DNA of 13,942 nt from Halicephalobus mephisto (GCA_009193035.1 SWDT01000254.1:1-13942), one strand, 5' to 3'; counted from the first letter of the stretch, positions 1-9,097 are shown. The notes: generated by a model not told the origin, from the letters alone. Made by a program: numbers and translations.

Positions 1-118
1 TGTTGAACTCAAAACTGAAAATAACACGTTATTTGGATTATATGGAAAATATGAGGAATATTATAATTTAATTCTTACCAATGTGCATTGTTTCATTGAT
101 GTTATGAATTCGAAATAA
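1..118 (+). pseudogene. Left-arm mirror of the edge gene's last exon (broken, partial)
   Basis: This matches the end of the intact exon at 13478-13732 on the other arm, finishing with the same TAA at 116-118. The reading frame is lost because a run of five A (right) is four A here, near position 45. The first 40 bases align only loosely with the right arm, so the homology is decaying or locally shortened there. It encodes no usable product as read. The missing base could be a true mutation or an uncorrected sequencing error. Confidence 0.7.
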
Positions 119-934
119 TTTATATTTTCGTTAAATAAATGTTCTACTTTGCATGTCTTTGTTTCAAAGTGGGGAAAATGTAATAGGGGAGAGTTGGAGA
201 GTAGTTGAACAGTGTGTTACTTTGAAATATGGCTATTATCTTGCTATATTTTTAGGATTTTTGTGTATTTAAGACAAATTGCTGAAAGAGGTAAAATAAT
301 GATTTATGAAAGCGGGGAGGGGCTGAAATATAATATATACCACTCAAATCTACAGATTTTTTTATAATTGACGGTTCACTTAAATCTCCATTTCTAATGA
401 TAAAACTTGAGTGTTACTGATTACCAAAAAATATTAGATAAGATTTGTGAAATAGCTGTGATAAAACAGATGGGAGTTAATACCAATGTGATGTTGATAA
501 AATAACAATATAGTTACAGGGAAAAAGAATAAAATATTCCGGATAATGTCTATGTTTATGTTATTTTGTAATTTAGTAGACTATTCATATGCTAATGAAA
601 ATAACATTAGTCTTTATATAGAATAAAAAATACGGTGGCAACATTCTAGCGAATACTGGATTATTACTATTGAACCAAAACAATTAATTTCCTGAAGTAA
701 TTAATGAAATAAAGAAGATAAATCTTTGACTTGTAGGTGATAAAAATATTTGATTAAATATACAAATGTAGATCTTTTGTAGAATTACACTTAAAGAAAT
801 GTCAAATTTTATTGCTTTGGAACCCGAGATTAGGCCATTTAAAATTTTCTGATTCTCTTTTGTTAATTTATTTTCCTTATGTTTTGGCTTTTTAGTTTTA
901 GTTTGATTATTATCATTTTTCCCTCACAACGGAA
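119..934. other. AT-rich mirror of 12652-13477, no intact gene
   Basis: This stretch mirrors the two small ORFs at 12951-13175 and 13189-13362, but many one-base gains and losses close every frame. The TATGTC-type hexamer repeat present on the right near 13015-13035 is one unit shorter here (near 545-560). I see no RNA gene, promoter or other repeat. Confidence 0.7.
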
Positions 935-954
935 GTCACTTTAGTCAAAGTGAC
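935..954. repeat. Perfect 8-bp hairpin, left copy
   Basis: GTCACTTT and AAAGTGAC are separated by AGTC. The mirror copy is at 12615-12634 and is also perfect, although the surrounding sequence differs between arms. Its function is unknown; it lies about 220 bp outside repeat A. Confidence 0.7.
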
Positions 955-1168
955 CTTTTAAAAGAGTTTAATATGAGGTTGTAGCGCTGAAATGTAGATT
1001 CTGAATATGTATCAGTTTCTGCTAAATGACCTTCTGAAGGAAGATATTTCAACGAAAAAAATAAATGTAAAGGCAAAAAAGGTTTTTGCTTCTCAGTAGC
1101 GGTGCTGTTGGTAGCACAATCGACCCTCATTCGAACAAAATAATATATAAATAGCATTTCTGGCATTC
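955..1168. other. AT-rich spacer outside repeat A, no gene seen
   Basis: This is the mirror of about 12399-12614. It includes a TATATAAATA stretch near 1145 and homopolymer-rich sequence. The open frame on the minus strand at 945-1166 does not survive in the mirror and has no recognisable features. Confidence 0.5.
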
Positions 1169-1691
1169 CACCCTCCTCCCAAAGGAGAAGATACAGGACA
1201 TTACGTGAAATCCCTAATATACAGTTGCGCTGATCCTCGATTTATTTTCTACAAAAGAACACGTAGATCAAATTGTTACTGAAAGCGCTACCATTACCTA
1301 TTGATAACGCCTTTAACATTTGTGGAGATTGAGGTAACTGTCTTCGACGGCCAACTGACTACGTCAGGTATTTATGCGATCTATCGGTGTTTAACTCTTT
1401 CTCATTACCTGAATCCAGTTATTTCACAACTTTTCTTGATATAAATGACAAGTTATCTAAGAATAAGTGTTTATTAAAACGTTGAAACCACTGACAAATT
1501 ACGACATTATAAATTTAGCTAAGAAATTAAAAATAAAAAATTTCAGAAGAGTATGCATGAGGGATCAGTCAATTCTGAATGAAAGCCAGCGCGAGTCGGA
1601 AAAACGAAGTAAAGTAGCATGGCGTTGGACACGTTTGGCCAAAGGATATAAAATGATGGTAAGGTACTTTGATACCAAGTTGCATTTCTAG
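1169..1691 (+). repeat. Dispersed repeat copy A (left arm), decayed protease-like fragment
   Basis: This copy shares two blocks with the shorter copy B at 3060-3262 in the same orientation: a start block CACCCTCC...GATAC...CATTACGTG (1169-1208) and an end block from TTTTCTTGATATAAATGAC onward (1431-1535). About 220 bases between the blocks are replaced by about 70 in copy B. The reading frame from about 1467 encodes KPLTNYDIINLAK then FRRVCMRDQ. This resembles the start of adenain-like cysteine proteases of Polinton/Maverick elements (an NxDI ... FRGVxMRD pattern, from memory and unverified). A 15-base insertion at 1591-1605, absent from the right arm, disturbs the frame. It looks like a relic, not a working element. 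Confidence 0.5.
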
Positions 1692-1811
1692 TAGCAAAGG
1701 ACTGGACGTTCTATGCCAAATTTGTTTCTTCATGTATTTTCTCTCCATATATTTGGGTCACCCCTAAAAAATGTGCCGCGTGTTCTCAGCACGAAAATTG
1801 GTGCTATTTTA

Positions 1812-1831
1812 ACACTGGATCGATCTAGTGT
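1812..1831. promoter_or_regulatory. 20-bp near-palindromic site upstream of the membrane-protein gene (left)
   Basis: ACACT, then GATCGATC near the middle, then AGTGT: 18 of 20 positions are symmetric. It lies about 23 bp before a GTAAGT donor (1855-1860) that would end a non-coding first exon, and about 100 bp before the ATG at 1929. The right arm carries the same site at 11744-11763. It could be a dimeric transcription-factor site; this is inferred from symmetry and position only. Confidence 0.4.
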
Positions 1832-1920
1832 GTGGCTGCGTTATTTAGTGTTTTGTAAGTTCCGAGTTCTCTTTATTTCGCACCTAAAGTTTCGGATGGT
1901 TTAATTTTTTTATATTTCAG

Positions 1921-2956
1921 AACCTTCAATGTCGGAGCAAGTTGCGGAAGCAGACCAACCAGAAGATCATGTAGTAAAAGAAGAGCAAGGAGTCGCATTC
2001 TCTCAGGATCGCCGACGTTGCGATCGCAAGCTTTTCGTCAACCGTAAGTAATTTCTAATTTTACGTAGCAACTAAATTTGTACTGACATTTTCTAATATC
2101 AATCACTAATTCCGTTATTTTAGTTCATATGAAGCAATAATGGCTGAATTAGCAGCAATGAGAACGGAGCAAGCAGCAGCTAGAGCGGAGCAAGCAGCAG
2201 CCAGAACGGAGCAAGCAGCAATCATAACGGAGCAAGGAAAACGGATTGCGGCTCTGGAGTCTCGTCGTCGATTCTCTGTACAACGCATTTTCCGTCAAAA
2301 AGTGGAGTTGCTTTTTTATATATATTGTGAACAAAAGTGGAAATTACTTGTTTTTGGAAGGGAAGTTTGAACAAGTGGAGGGTTGCAACAAAGCTCCCTT
2401 CGTTTACATCTGAATTGATAAAAAGCAGGATTTAAAAGATCTTGGATATTTACAAAGAACACTGTCTGTTTCAGCTCATTTGTGGACTTCTGTTCATGAT
2501 AACTATTGTGGCTACAGCTGCACTAGGAATTATAAACTTTTATTAAAAAGGAACCAACTCAGTATTTCCACGTTGTTGCTGGATTTATTATTATTTTTCT
2601 TGCTATATTTTGTTACATAGTCACTGCTATAAGGTGGTGGCGTGAATCAAAAATAAGTTCTTTTTCTACGATCGAAAATGATATTGAATAAAAACTACAA
2701 TTTTATTGTTGGACGTTGCTGACTAACTTGTAATTTTAACCAATACTAACTTCCTTCAATTTCAGGTAAATTGGACTCGTTGGTCTGTCTTTTCGGTCTG
2801 GGCTTTCCGGGTCTGTATGGTTTGGCATTTGTTTTGAAGGAAAATCACTTTCTCTATTTTCCACTCGTTTGTGCTTCTTATGGTTCTCTATCACTTGCAA
2901 TTGTCTCACTTTTCATGCACATTGTCTGAAATTTTTGGAATGGATTCGTAAATAAA
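1921..2956 (+). pseudogene. Left-arm copy of the two-span membrane-protein gene, frame broken
   Basis: The exons mirror the intact right-arm gene: 1921-2043 (ATG at 1929), 2124-2301, then alternative last exons 2475-2691 and 2766-2955. There are five defects, each a single base: one base missing near 1997 in exon 1; one extra G turning the donor GTGAGT at 2302 into GTGGAG; one extra T near 2540 giving a stop at 2544; one T missing near 2790; one C missing near 2918. I see no substitutions in about 700 exon bases. The 21-bp repeat of exon 2 (about 2155-2235) and both AATAAA signals (2687-2692 and 2951-2956) are kept. A naturally decaying pseudogene should show more substitutions than indels, so uncorrected consensus error is a serious alternative. 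Confidence 0.8.
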
Positions 2957-3059
2957 TTTCCGGGGTCGACTAATTGTTTGTGAATTCGGATTGAAATGGG
3001 GATTCGAGTAGTTTTAATTCAATATGCTAGGTTTTGTTGAAAGTAGTATACAACTGGCG

Positions 3060-3262
3060 CACCCTCCCAGGAAGATACGGCATTACGTGTGATTTAGTGA
3101 AATTTATTTTATACGAGTCCTCTAATATCAGCGGAGGGTTTGTTGTTCCAATCAATTTTTCTTGATATAAATGACAAGTTGTCTAAGGGTAAGTGTTTAT
3201 TAAAACGTTGAAACCATTGACAAATTACGACATTATAAGTTTAGCTAAATAATTAAAAATAG
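3060..3262 (+). repeat. Dispersed repeat copy B (left arm), internally shortened
   Basis: It starts CACCCTCCC-AGGAAGATAC-GGCATTACGTG and resumes similarity to copy A at 3157 (TTTTCTTGATATAAATGAC) through the KPLTNYDII coding block, where a TAA now interrupts the frame. The central part of copy A is missing. With copy A in the same orientation it brackets the membrane-protein gene, as directly repeated element ends would. Confidence 0.6.
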
Positions 3263-3342
3263 AATAATTCAACTAATGAGAGTTTTCTTGAGGCAAAAGT
3301 GTTACATTCTACCATATCATTTTAATTTCAAGCATTACATAA

Positions 3343-4010
3343 TCAAACTATAGAACAACAAGTGAAAATAGTGTTCCTATTCAAGTTCTTTGAAGCCTCT
3401 CTTTGAGTTCTACGAAAGATTACAATAGTAATTGTCTGAGTAACTACAACCCTCTTAACATCTCTAGCAGTCATCCGTTCTTTTGGATCATATGTAATCA
3501 TTTTGTTCAACCAAACGATGTTCTAAAAATTTAATTTTAAACAAACCAGATTAAAATAAATTACTTTTGGAAATCTTTGGGGTAAACGTATTTGTTGATT
3601 GAGTGTAACATCAGACCGGATATCATCGATGTCCTTTTGTGGAGTAATGCATAATTCACAAAAAATGAGGCCAATTGCACATATGTCAATTACATCTGTA
3701 AATCAGTTTTAGGAAAAGATTTCTAATATCTGTACCAATATTGATAAATCCTATGTGTACTGATCATAAAACTACAGTAATCTATTGACTCACAAATTTC
3801 ATAGTCATATATGGAGAATTTCCATGGGAACAGAACTGTCGTATTTTTTACAATAATTGAATGAAATACTGTCTAACTTATCAATAACCTTTTTCAAATT
3901 AACTAGCAGATTTTTCCAGAGAAACAAACATATTCATAAATTCAAGGCTTTTCAGATGGAAGACTGATCCACTCTTGAACGAGATCACAATAAATATCGT
4001 ATTCAAAGTT
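3343..4010 (-). CDS. PERK/GCN2-like protein kinase, last exons (left-arm copy)
   Basis: This is the mirror of the right-arm kinase. The last exon is 3343-3522 (TGA at 3343-3345), a 42-bp intron follows at 3523-3564, and the previous exon is 3565-3695 with its acceptor at 3696-3698. These exons, the intron and about 70 bases after the stop look identical to the right arm, unlike the rest of the palindrome. They encode the C-lobe: VIDICAIGLIFCEL (helix F motif D-x-x-x-x-G) and DPKERMTARDV, whose Arg is the usual late subdomain residue. A further exon probably ends at 3794 (donor GTGAGT on the minus strand) and runs back to about 4010. Its frame and junction are uncertain, and the intron at 3741-3771 differs strongly from the mirror. 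The APE motif is not recognisable, so it may be a pseudokinase or pseudogene. Confidence 0.6.
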
Positions 4011-4962
4011 ATTTTGAAAAATAAATAAAATTTAATATCAAAAGTAGTAAAAGAAAATTCAAGAACCCAACAGTTCCAGACAGAAAAACAAAAAATCAAA
4101 ATTCTAAGCACTTTTCTCTGAATTGTGTGTAACTTTGAAAAATCAGACAGAATAAAGAGTCACTGATTCGAAAATTCTGCCACACTCGTTGATCTACTCT
4201 CAAAAGACAAGGATGAAGCTGAAATCAAAAACATTCTAAGAAATAATCAAGATGAGCCAACTCTGAGTACAGATACTCAGAATCACTCTCATTTTGCAGT
4301 ATCTAAGTTAAAATTGAAATCATAATAATCAAATGAATTCAATATTTACTTTCTTTGCACAAACGATGCAGAATAAAACACCATTGATAGAATCAAAACG
4401 TATATTGCAGTAAAAATATCAAAGTGATTTAGTTTTGTCAGTTTCAGTAACTTCAAAGATGCATGATTTCATTATTAAGCTTTATCATCAAGTTGCATGT
4501 GCAACGGTTGTGTGACGTTTCTGTTCCAGGAATTTATATCCCACTTCTAGAGTTAGAACTGAACAAAGTGTTTACAATAAAATACTTAAAATCTTTTTCA
4601 ATTTTGAAATTAAAGTTCAAAAACTGGAAAATAAATGCTTAGAATAAAAACATCTCATCATACAATACAAAAATAAGAAAAGAAACATTGAATTTGCAAT
4701 TTCTGACAACAAACAATGTTTGATACGATTCTTTTTCTAGTGACACCTGTCTTAAAGAACCTGAAATCAGAGTTGATCTGATTTCTTGACTTGTTTGTGA
4801 GATTTTGGTTATCGAAAACGAAAATCATCACACGTTTACACCTTTCTTTATTTCCCTGACATTTCCTTTCCAATTATGTTTTTGTTTTTTCCCTCCCAGT
4901 CAATTGCTCACAGAAATGAAAAACCTGAAATTACTGAACACATCGATAGGAACCCCTTCTTC
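4011..4962. other. AT-rich region between kinase and SL1 gene, no firm gene
   Basis: This is the mirror of about 8565-9550. On the minus strand, 4360-4460 mirrors a coding-looking stretch (LKKLNHFDIF... on the right arm) that could be a kinase N-lobe exon. A small inverted repeat GTTGCA-TG-TGCAAC sits at 4492-4505 within a 60-base stretch well kept between arms. The ORFs at 3899-4111 and 4658-4873 on the minus strand have no recognisable features. Confidence 0.5.
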
Positions 4963-5060
4963 GGTTTAATTACCCAAGTTTGAGGTAATATTGAATTCCG
5001 CTCTTGAGAAGTCTTGTGGCGAGAATGGATCAAATTTTGGAATGCTTTCTATTTGGAAGC
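4963..5060 (+). ncRNA. sls-1: SL1 spliced-leader RNA gene
   Basis: The RNA donates its 22-nt leader to the 5' ends of many nematode mRNAs by trans-splicing. The leader is 4963-4984: it begins GGTTTAATTACCC and ends AAGTTTGAG, identical to the canonical SL1. It is followed directly by the donor GTAA (4985). TTACC and GGTAA can pair across the splice site to form stem I. The Sm-protein site AATTTTGG is at 5033-5040, and a terminal hairpin GCTTTC-loop-GGAAGC is at 5044-5060. The length of about 98 nt suits the family. In C. elegans SL1 genes sit within the 5S rDNA repeat; I see no 5S sequence here, so this would be a dispersed copy. The gene name follows C. elegans usage. Confidence 0.93.
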
Positions 5061-5639
5061 TTATAAAAGTACTTTTCTTATCGTTGTTATTCTAAATTAA
5101 AACAATAATTTTATTCAATCAAGTAAGAAATTTTAGAATGAAAAACAATTATTATTATACGATTAAAACTCCATTAACAAATACAAATGGATTTTGTACA
5201 GTTATCTAATGACTCATCGTCGTTCATTCAAGTTGAACTAGAATGAAAATCAAGATCCAAAGCATAGAAGACCTCATTTTAAAACTAAATTTAGAATATG
5301 CAAAAAGGCTAATTATCAACAAAAATAATATAAAAAAGAATTTAATTTCTATTTCTGAGGTTTTATTTAACATAGATCAGGTATTTATTTTTTATGTTAC
5401 AATACTTTTAGAAAAAAATTAACAGTTGTTGTGTTTAGTAGTCAAGTTTGATCAGAACATGAATTATATCATTCTGAAGTTGACAAAAAATGAATAAAAA
5501 AAGACAATTTCAACATTAATCAAAAGACAAATGGATAAAAATTAATTTTATTCTGTAAACAACTTACATCTTGTTTTCTACCTTAATATCTGCTGTTATT
5601 TTCATAAATTTGATCACTATTCTTTTTCATGTTTTTATT
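5061..5639. other. AT-rich non-coding stretch, nothing identified
   Basis: This is the mirror of about 7850-8465. Long A/T runs, stops in all frames and numerous one-base differences between arms. No motif found. Confidence 0.6.
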
Positions 5640-5830
5640 GTGTGATTATCGAAACAGGCAATTGAAGATATTTCGTGAGAAGAGAACTAGGAATGGCTGT
5701 TGTATTTTTGAGAGCGATGTGGGTGGTCCCGGGACCTCCACTGTCGAAACTGAATATTAGTACGAAGGTTGACTGTCTGGGAGGTCATGGTGAGAGAAAC
5801 AAAGTTTTTCTTCCATATTAGAGTAAAACA
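5640..5830 (+). other. Conserved higher-GC block, possible exon (left copy)
   Basis: A patch of higher GC including GTCCCGGGACC (5726-5736) in otherwise very AT-rich DNA. An acceptor-like CAG ends at 5657 and a GTGAGAG donor-like site follows near 5790. From 5659 the frame is open (QLKIFREKR...) for about 35 codons. In the mirror (7658-7848) the same start is open but the frame differs after FREKR because of one-base indels. No family recognised, and coding status cannot be settled while both arms carry errors. Confidence 0.25.
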
Positions 5831-6589
5831 AAAATCCGACTAACTGATAATACTAATAATTCAATCCACTTCTCATATTCAGTTATGTAATACTATTTTA
5901 TAATTTAGATTTAAATCTTTCCTAATCTCTCCATCAAAGATAGAATGAAGGAGAAAAATATTTCTGTGATTGTTAATTTTAAATCTCTCGGACGAACAAA
6001 ATAATACTTGAAACTTTTCTATTATTTGATCCGGAGTGTGAAAACAAATTAATTACTTTGAGAAATTCATTAAAAAAAACAGAATGAAATTAAGAAACAG
6101 ATACATTTATAACCTCATATCGGTGATAGTCGAAGTAACATTTTTTTCAAAATACCCTCCATTGATAGTATGAAAGAATCCATGGCTTTGGATTACTCTT
6201 GAACTGAAAGCAGAAAATTTATTTCGATGGATAAATAGAAAAGTAGAGTGGAATTAACTTCGAAGAAGAAACTAGCCTAGGAGTCGATCACTGACGAAGA
6301 AACAGTTGAGTCATATGAAGGAAAAAACTATCTTTGGATTAATTGACACTGGAAGAAGATGAAGAAGAATCAGAAATTGCAGATGATTCAAAATTGGTTT
6401 GTAGCTAGGGAGGTCCAACGAAGAAGAATGTACAATGGGTATACTAAGAAGATGGGTCTTTATTAAGTGTGGAGATTTTCGTCTCTTAGAAAGATTATGG
6501 TTCTCCCTTTCCTTGTGGATCAAAGGAATATGAGTAACCATTTACTCAGTTGTCCCCACCCAAGTGCATCGACCTCAGATTAGTGAAAA
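5831..6589. other. Inner left arm, AT-rich, no gene seen
   Basis: This is the mirror of about 6707-7658. It shows the densest differences between arms, mostly gains and losses of one to three bases. At 6262-6290 it lacks about 154 bases present at 7014-7190. Purine-rich runs (GAAGAAGATGAAGAAG near 6351) occur but no supported gene. Confidence 0.6.
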
Positions 6590-6706
6590 AAAAACTCAGA
6601 AATATCTTATTCACTTGTTCTAGACAGAAACAGAAGACGATTGAGGATCATTTACGACTTCCTTTCATCTGTCTGGAACAAGTGAATAAGATATTTCTGA
6701 GTTTTT
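6590..6706. repeat. Centre of the palindrome: 37-bp stem with short loop
   Basis: The innermost arms are 6590-6627 and 6669-6706. They pair over about 37 bp with one mismatch (TTCTAGACAG on the left, TTCCAGACAG as its mirror). The 41 bases between are themselves partly complementary (GAAGACG against CGACTTC), so the unpaired loop may be only about 12 bases around 6641-6652. A spacer this short makes a cruciform possible in real DNA and is also what a fold-back read produces. Confidence 0.9.
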
Positions 6707-7013
6707 TTCACTTAACTGAGGTGATCACAAACGTTGGGTGGGGGACAACTACTGAGTAACTGGTCTACATTATTCCTTTGATCCACAAGGAAAGCTGGAG
6801 AACCCATACTCTTTCTAAGAGACGGAAATCTCCACATTAAAATAAAGTTACCCATCTTCTAGTCCCTTGTACATCTTTACTGGACCCATTCCGCTACTCA
6901 AGACCAATTTTGAATCATCGCAAATTTGATTCTTCTTCATCTTCTTCCATGTCAATTAATCCAAAGATAGTTTTATCCTTCAATAGGACTCAACTGTCTT
7001 CTTCGTCAGTGAT
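6707..7013. other. Inner right arm next to the fold, no gene seen
   Basis: This is the mirror of about 6290-6590. The short plus-strand ORFs overlapping here (6550-6759 across the fold, and from 6910) have no recognisable features and do not survive in the mirror. Confidence 0.6.
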
Positions 7014-7014
7014 C

Positions 7015-7190
7015 ATTATAGTAAATCACCGCCGCCGTCTGGCAGTTGAACCTCCTAGGCTTAGTTCACATTGTAAACATTCTTTCCTATAATCTCAACA
7101 CGTCAACGCCGACCTCACCTAGTTTTACCCCACCCCACCCACCCCACCGCTTTATTTCTGCTGGACATTTACTTACTTCTCTACGCCTCT
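7015..7190. other. ~154-base block present only in the right arm
   Basis: The left arm has about 25 bases at 6263-6290 where the right has about 176. The extra sequence is more GC- and C-rich than its surroundings, and a remnant ACTAGCCTAGG on the left matches GCCTAGG within it, so there are two gaps of about 35 and 115 bases. It contains the C-run motif at 7128-7148. Whether it was inserted on the right or lost on the left is unknown. Confidence 0.75.
7128..7145 (-). other. Tight G-quadruplex motif
   Basis: The plus strand reads CCCC-A-CCCC-A-CCC-A-CCCC. The minus strand therefore has four runs of three or four G with single-T loops, which is among the most stable quadruplex patterns; the plus strand could form an i-motif. 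It lies about 490 bp from the fold, in the block missing from the left arm. Confidence 0.8.
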
Positions 7191-7657
7191 TCGAAGTAAA
7201 TTCCACTCTACTTTTCGTATTTATCTCATCGAAATAAATTTCCTGCTTTCAGTTCAAGGAGTAACTGTTTCCAAAGCCATGGATTCTTTTCATACTCACT
7301 ACCTGTGGAGGGATATTTTGAAAAAAATGTTACTTCGACTATCATCAGTACTATATGTGGTTTGAAAATGTATCTGATTTCTAATTTCATTCCTGTTTTT
7401 TTTAATGAATTTCTCAAAGTAATTAATTTGTTTTCACACTCCGGATCAAATAAATAGAAAAAGGTTTAAGTATTATTGTTCCGAACGTCCAGAGATTTAA
7501 AATTAACTAATCACCAGGAAATATTATATTTCTCCTTTTATTCTATCTTTTGATGGAGAATTAGCGAAAGATTTAAATCTAAATTATAAATAGTATTACA
7601 TAACTTGGAATATGAGTAGTGGATTGATTATTAGTATTATTCCAGTTAGTCGGATTT
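7191..7657. other. AT-rich non-coding stretch of the right arm
   Basis: This mirrors 5831-6262 with frequent one-base indels. The minus-strand ORF at 7226-7417 is not kept in the mirror. Nothing identified. Confidence 0.6.
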
Positions 7658-7848
7658 TTGTTTTTACTCTAATATCGGAGAAAACTTTGTTTCTCTCACC
7701 ATGCCCCCAGACAGTCAACTTCCGGTACTAATTATTCAGTTCGACAGTGGAGGTCCCGGGGACACCCACATGCTCTCAAAATACAAACAGCCATTCCTTG
7801 TCTCTTCTCACGAAATATCTTCAATTGGCCTGTTTCGATTAAATCACA
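7658..7848 (-). other. Conserved higher-GC block, possible exon (right copy)
   Basis: Mirror of 5640-5830. On the minus strand an acceptor-like CAG precedes 7829, and the frame from 7827 is open for about 31 codons (QLKIFREKRQG...) to TAA at 7732-7734. The opposite strand also has an open frame of 64 codons from ATG at 7701. The left arm supports neither frame over its full length. It is the only GC-richer patch shared by the inner arms, so it may be a true exon, but I do not recognise it. Confidence 0.25.
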
Positions 7849-8465
7849 CAATTAAAAACATGAAAAGAATAGTGATCAAATTTATGGAAAAATAACAGCA
7901 ATATTAAAGGTAGAAAAAAAACAAGATGTAAAGTTTTTTACGGAATAAAATTAATTTTTATCCATTCGTCTTGATTACATGTTTGAAATTGTCTTTTTTA
8001 TTTCATTTGTTTGTCAACTTCAGAATTGAGATCAATTCATGTCCTTGATCACATACTTGATCACTATCACACAACAACTGTTAATTTATTATTTATAAGT
8101 ATTGTAACATAAAAAAAATATAATACCTGATCTATGTTTAAAAACAAAGCCCTCAGAAATGAGAAATGTAAATTGCTTTTAAATGGTAGTTTTTGTTCCG
8201 ATAATTAGCACTTTTTTGCAAAATTCTAAATAGTTTTAAAATGAGGTCTTTCTTATGCCTTTGGATCTCTTGATTTTCATCTTAGTTCAACTTGAATGAA
8301 CGAAAGCTGAGTCATTAGATAACTGTACAAAATCATTGTATTTGTTAAATGGAGTTTTAACGATATAATAATAATTGTTTTCATCTAAAATTTCTTACTT
8401 GGATTGAAATAAAATTTATTGTTTTAATTTAGAAAAAAACAACGATTAGAAAAGTTACTTTTATA
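7849..8465. other. AT-rich non-coding stretch of the right arm
   Basis: Mirror of 5061-5640. Homopolymer-rich, stops in all frames, nothing identified. Confidence 0.6.
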
Positions 8466-8564
8466 GCTTCCAAATAAAAAGCATTCCAAAATGTGATCCC
8501 ATTCTCGCCACAAGGACTTCTCAAAGAGCGGAATTCAATATTACCTAAACTTGGGTAATAAACC
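8466..8564 (-). ncRNA. SL1 RNA gene, right-arm copy with two leader deletions
   Basis: Mirror of the SL1 gene at 4963-5060. The leader (8545-8564) is only 20 nt: one A is missing from GGTTTAATTACC and one G from TTTGAG. The donor GTAA follows at 8541-8544. The Sm site is CATTTTGG in place of AATTTTGG, and the terminal hairpin is kept as GCTTTT-loop-GGAAGC. SL1 leaders are almost invariant in nematodes, so this is either an SL1 pseudogene or a copy carrying sequence errors. Confidence 0.75.
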
Positions 8565-9097
8565 GAAGGAAGGGGCTTCCCTATCGATAGTTGTTCATAA
8601 ATTGAGGTTTTTCATTTCTGTGAGATTCAAATTGACTGGAGGGAAAAAACCAAAAAACATATATTGGAAAGGAAATTCAGGGAAAATAAAGAAAAAAAGT
8701 GAACGCTGTGATTGATTGTTTTCGCTTTTCGATAACCAAAATCTCACAAACCAAGTCAAGAAATCAGATAACTCTGATCAGGTTCTTTAAGACGAGGTGG
8801 TCACTAGAAAAGAAAATCGTATCAAACAATTGTTTGTTGTCAGAAATTGCAAATTCAATGTTCTTTCTTATTTTTGTATTGTTTATGAGATGTTTCTATT
8901 CTAAGCATTTATTTTCAGTTTTTAGAACTTTAATTTTCAAAAATTGAAAAAGATTTTAAGTAGTTTATTGTAAACACACTTTGTCAGTTCTAACTCTAGA
9001 AGTGGGATATAAATTCCTGGAACAGAAACATCACACAACCGTTGCACATGCAACTTGATGATAAAGCTCGAATAATGAAAATCATGCATCTTTGAAG
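8565..9097. other. AT-rich region between SL1 copy and kinase, no firm gene
   Basis: Mirror of about 4440-4962. Contains the plus-strand ORF at 8699-8947, which is hydrophobic but unsupported by the left arm, and the small inverted repeat at 9041-9054. A TATAAATTCC stretch near 9008 is shared by both arms. Confidence 0.5.

Noticed and set aside
2149..2334. Minus-strand Cys/Leu-rich ORF opposite the 21-bp repeat
   Set aside because: It is the antisense of the AEQ heptad repeat and has no splice or start support.
6550..6759. ORF running through the fold
   Set aside because: It is made by the inverted repeat reading into its own complement; it has no protein features.
9041..9054. Small inverted repeat GTTGCA-CA-TGCAAC as a regulatory element
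   Set aside because: Too short to stand out by itself; conserved context only shows that the arms match.
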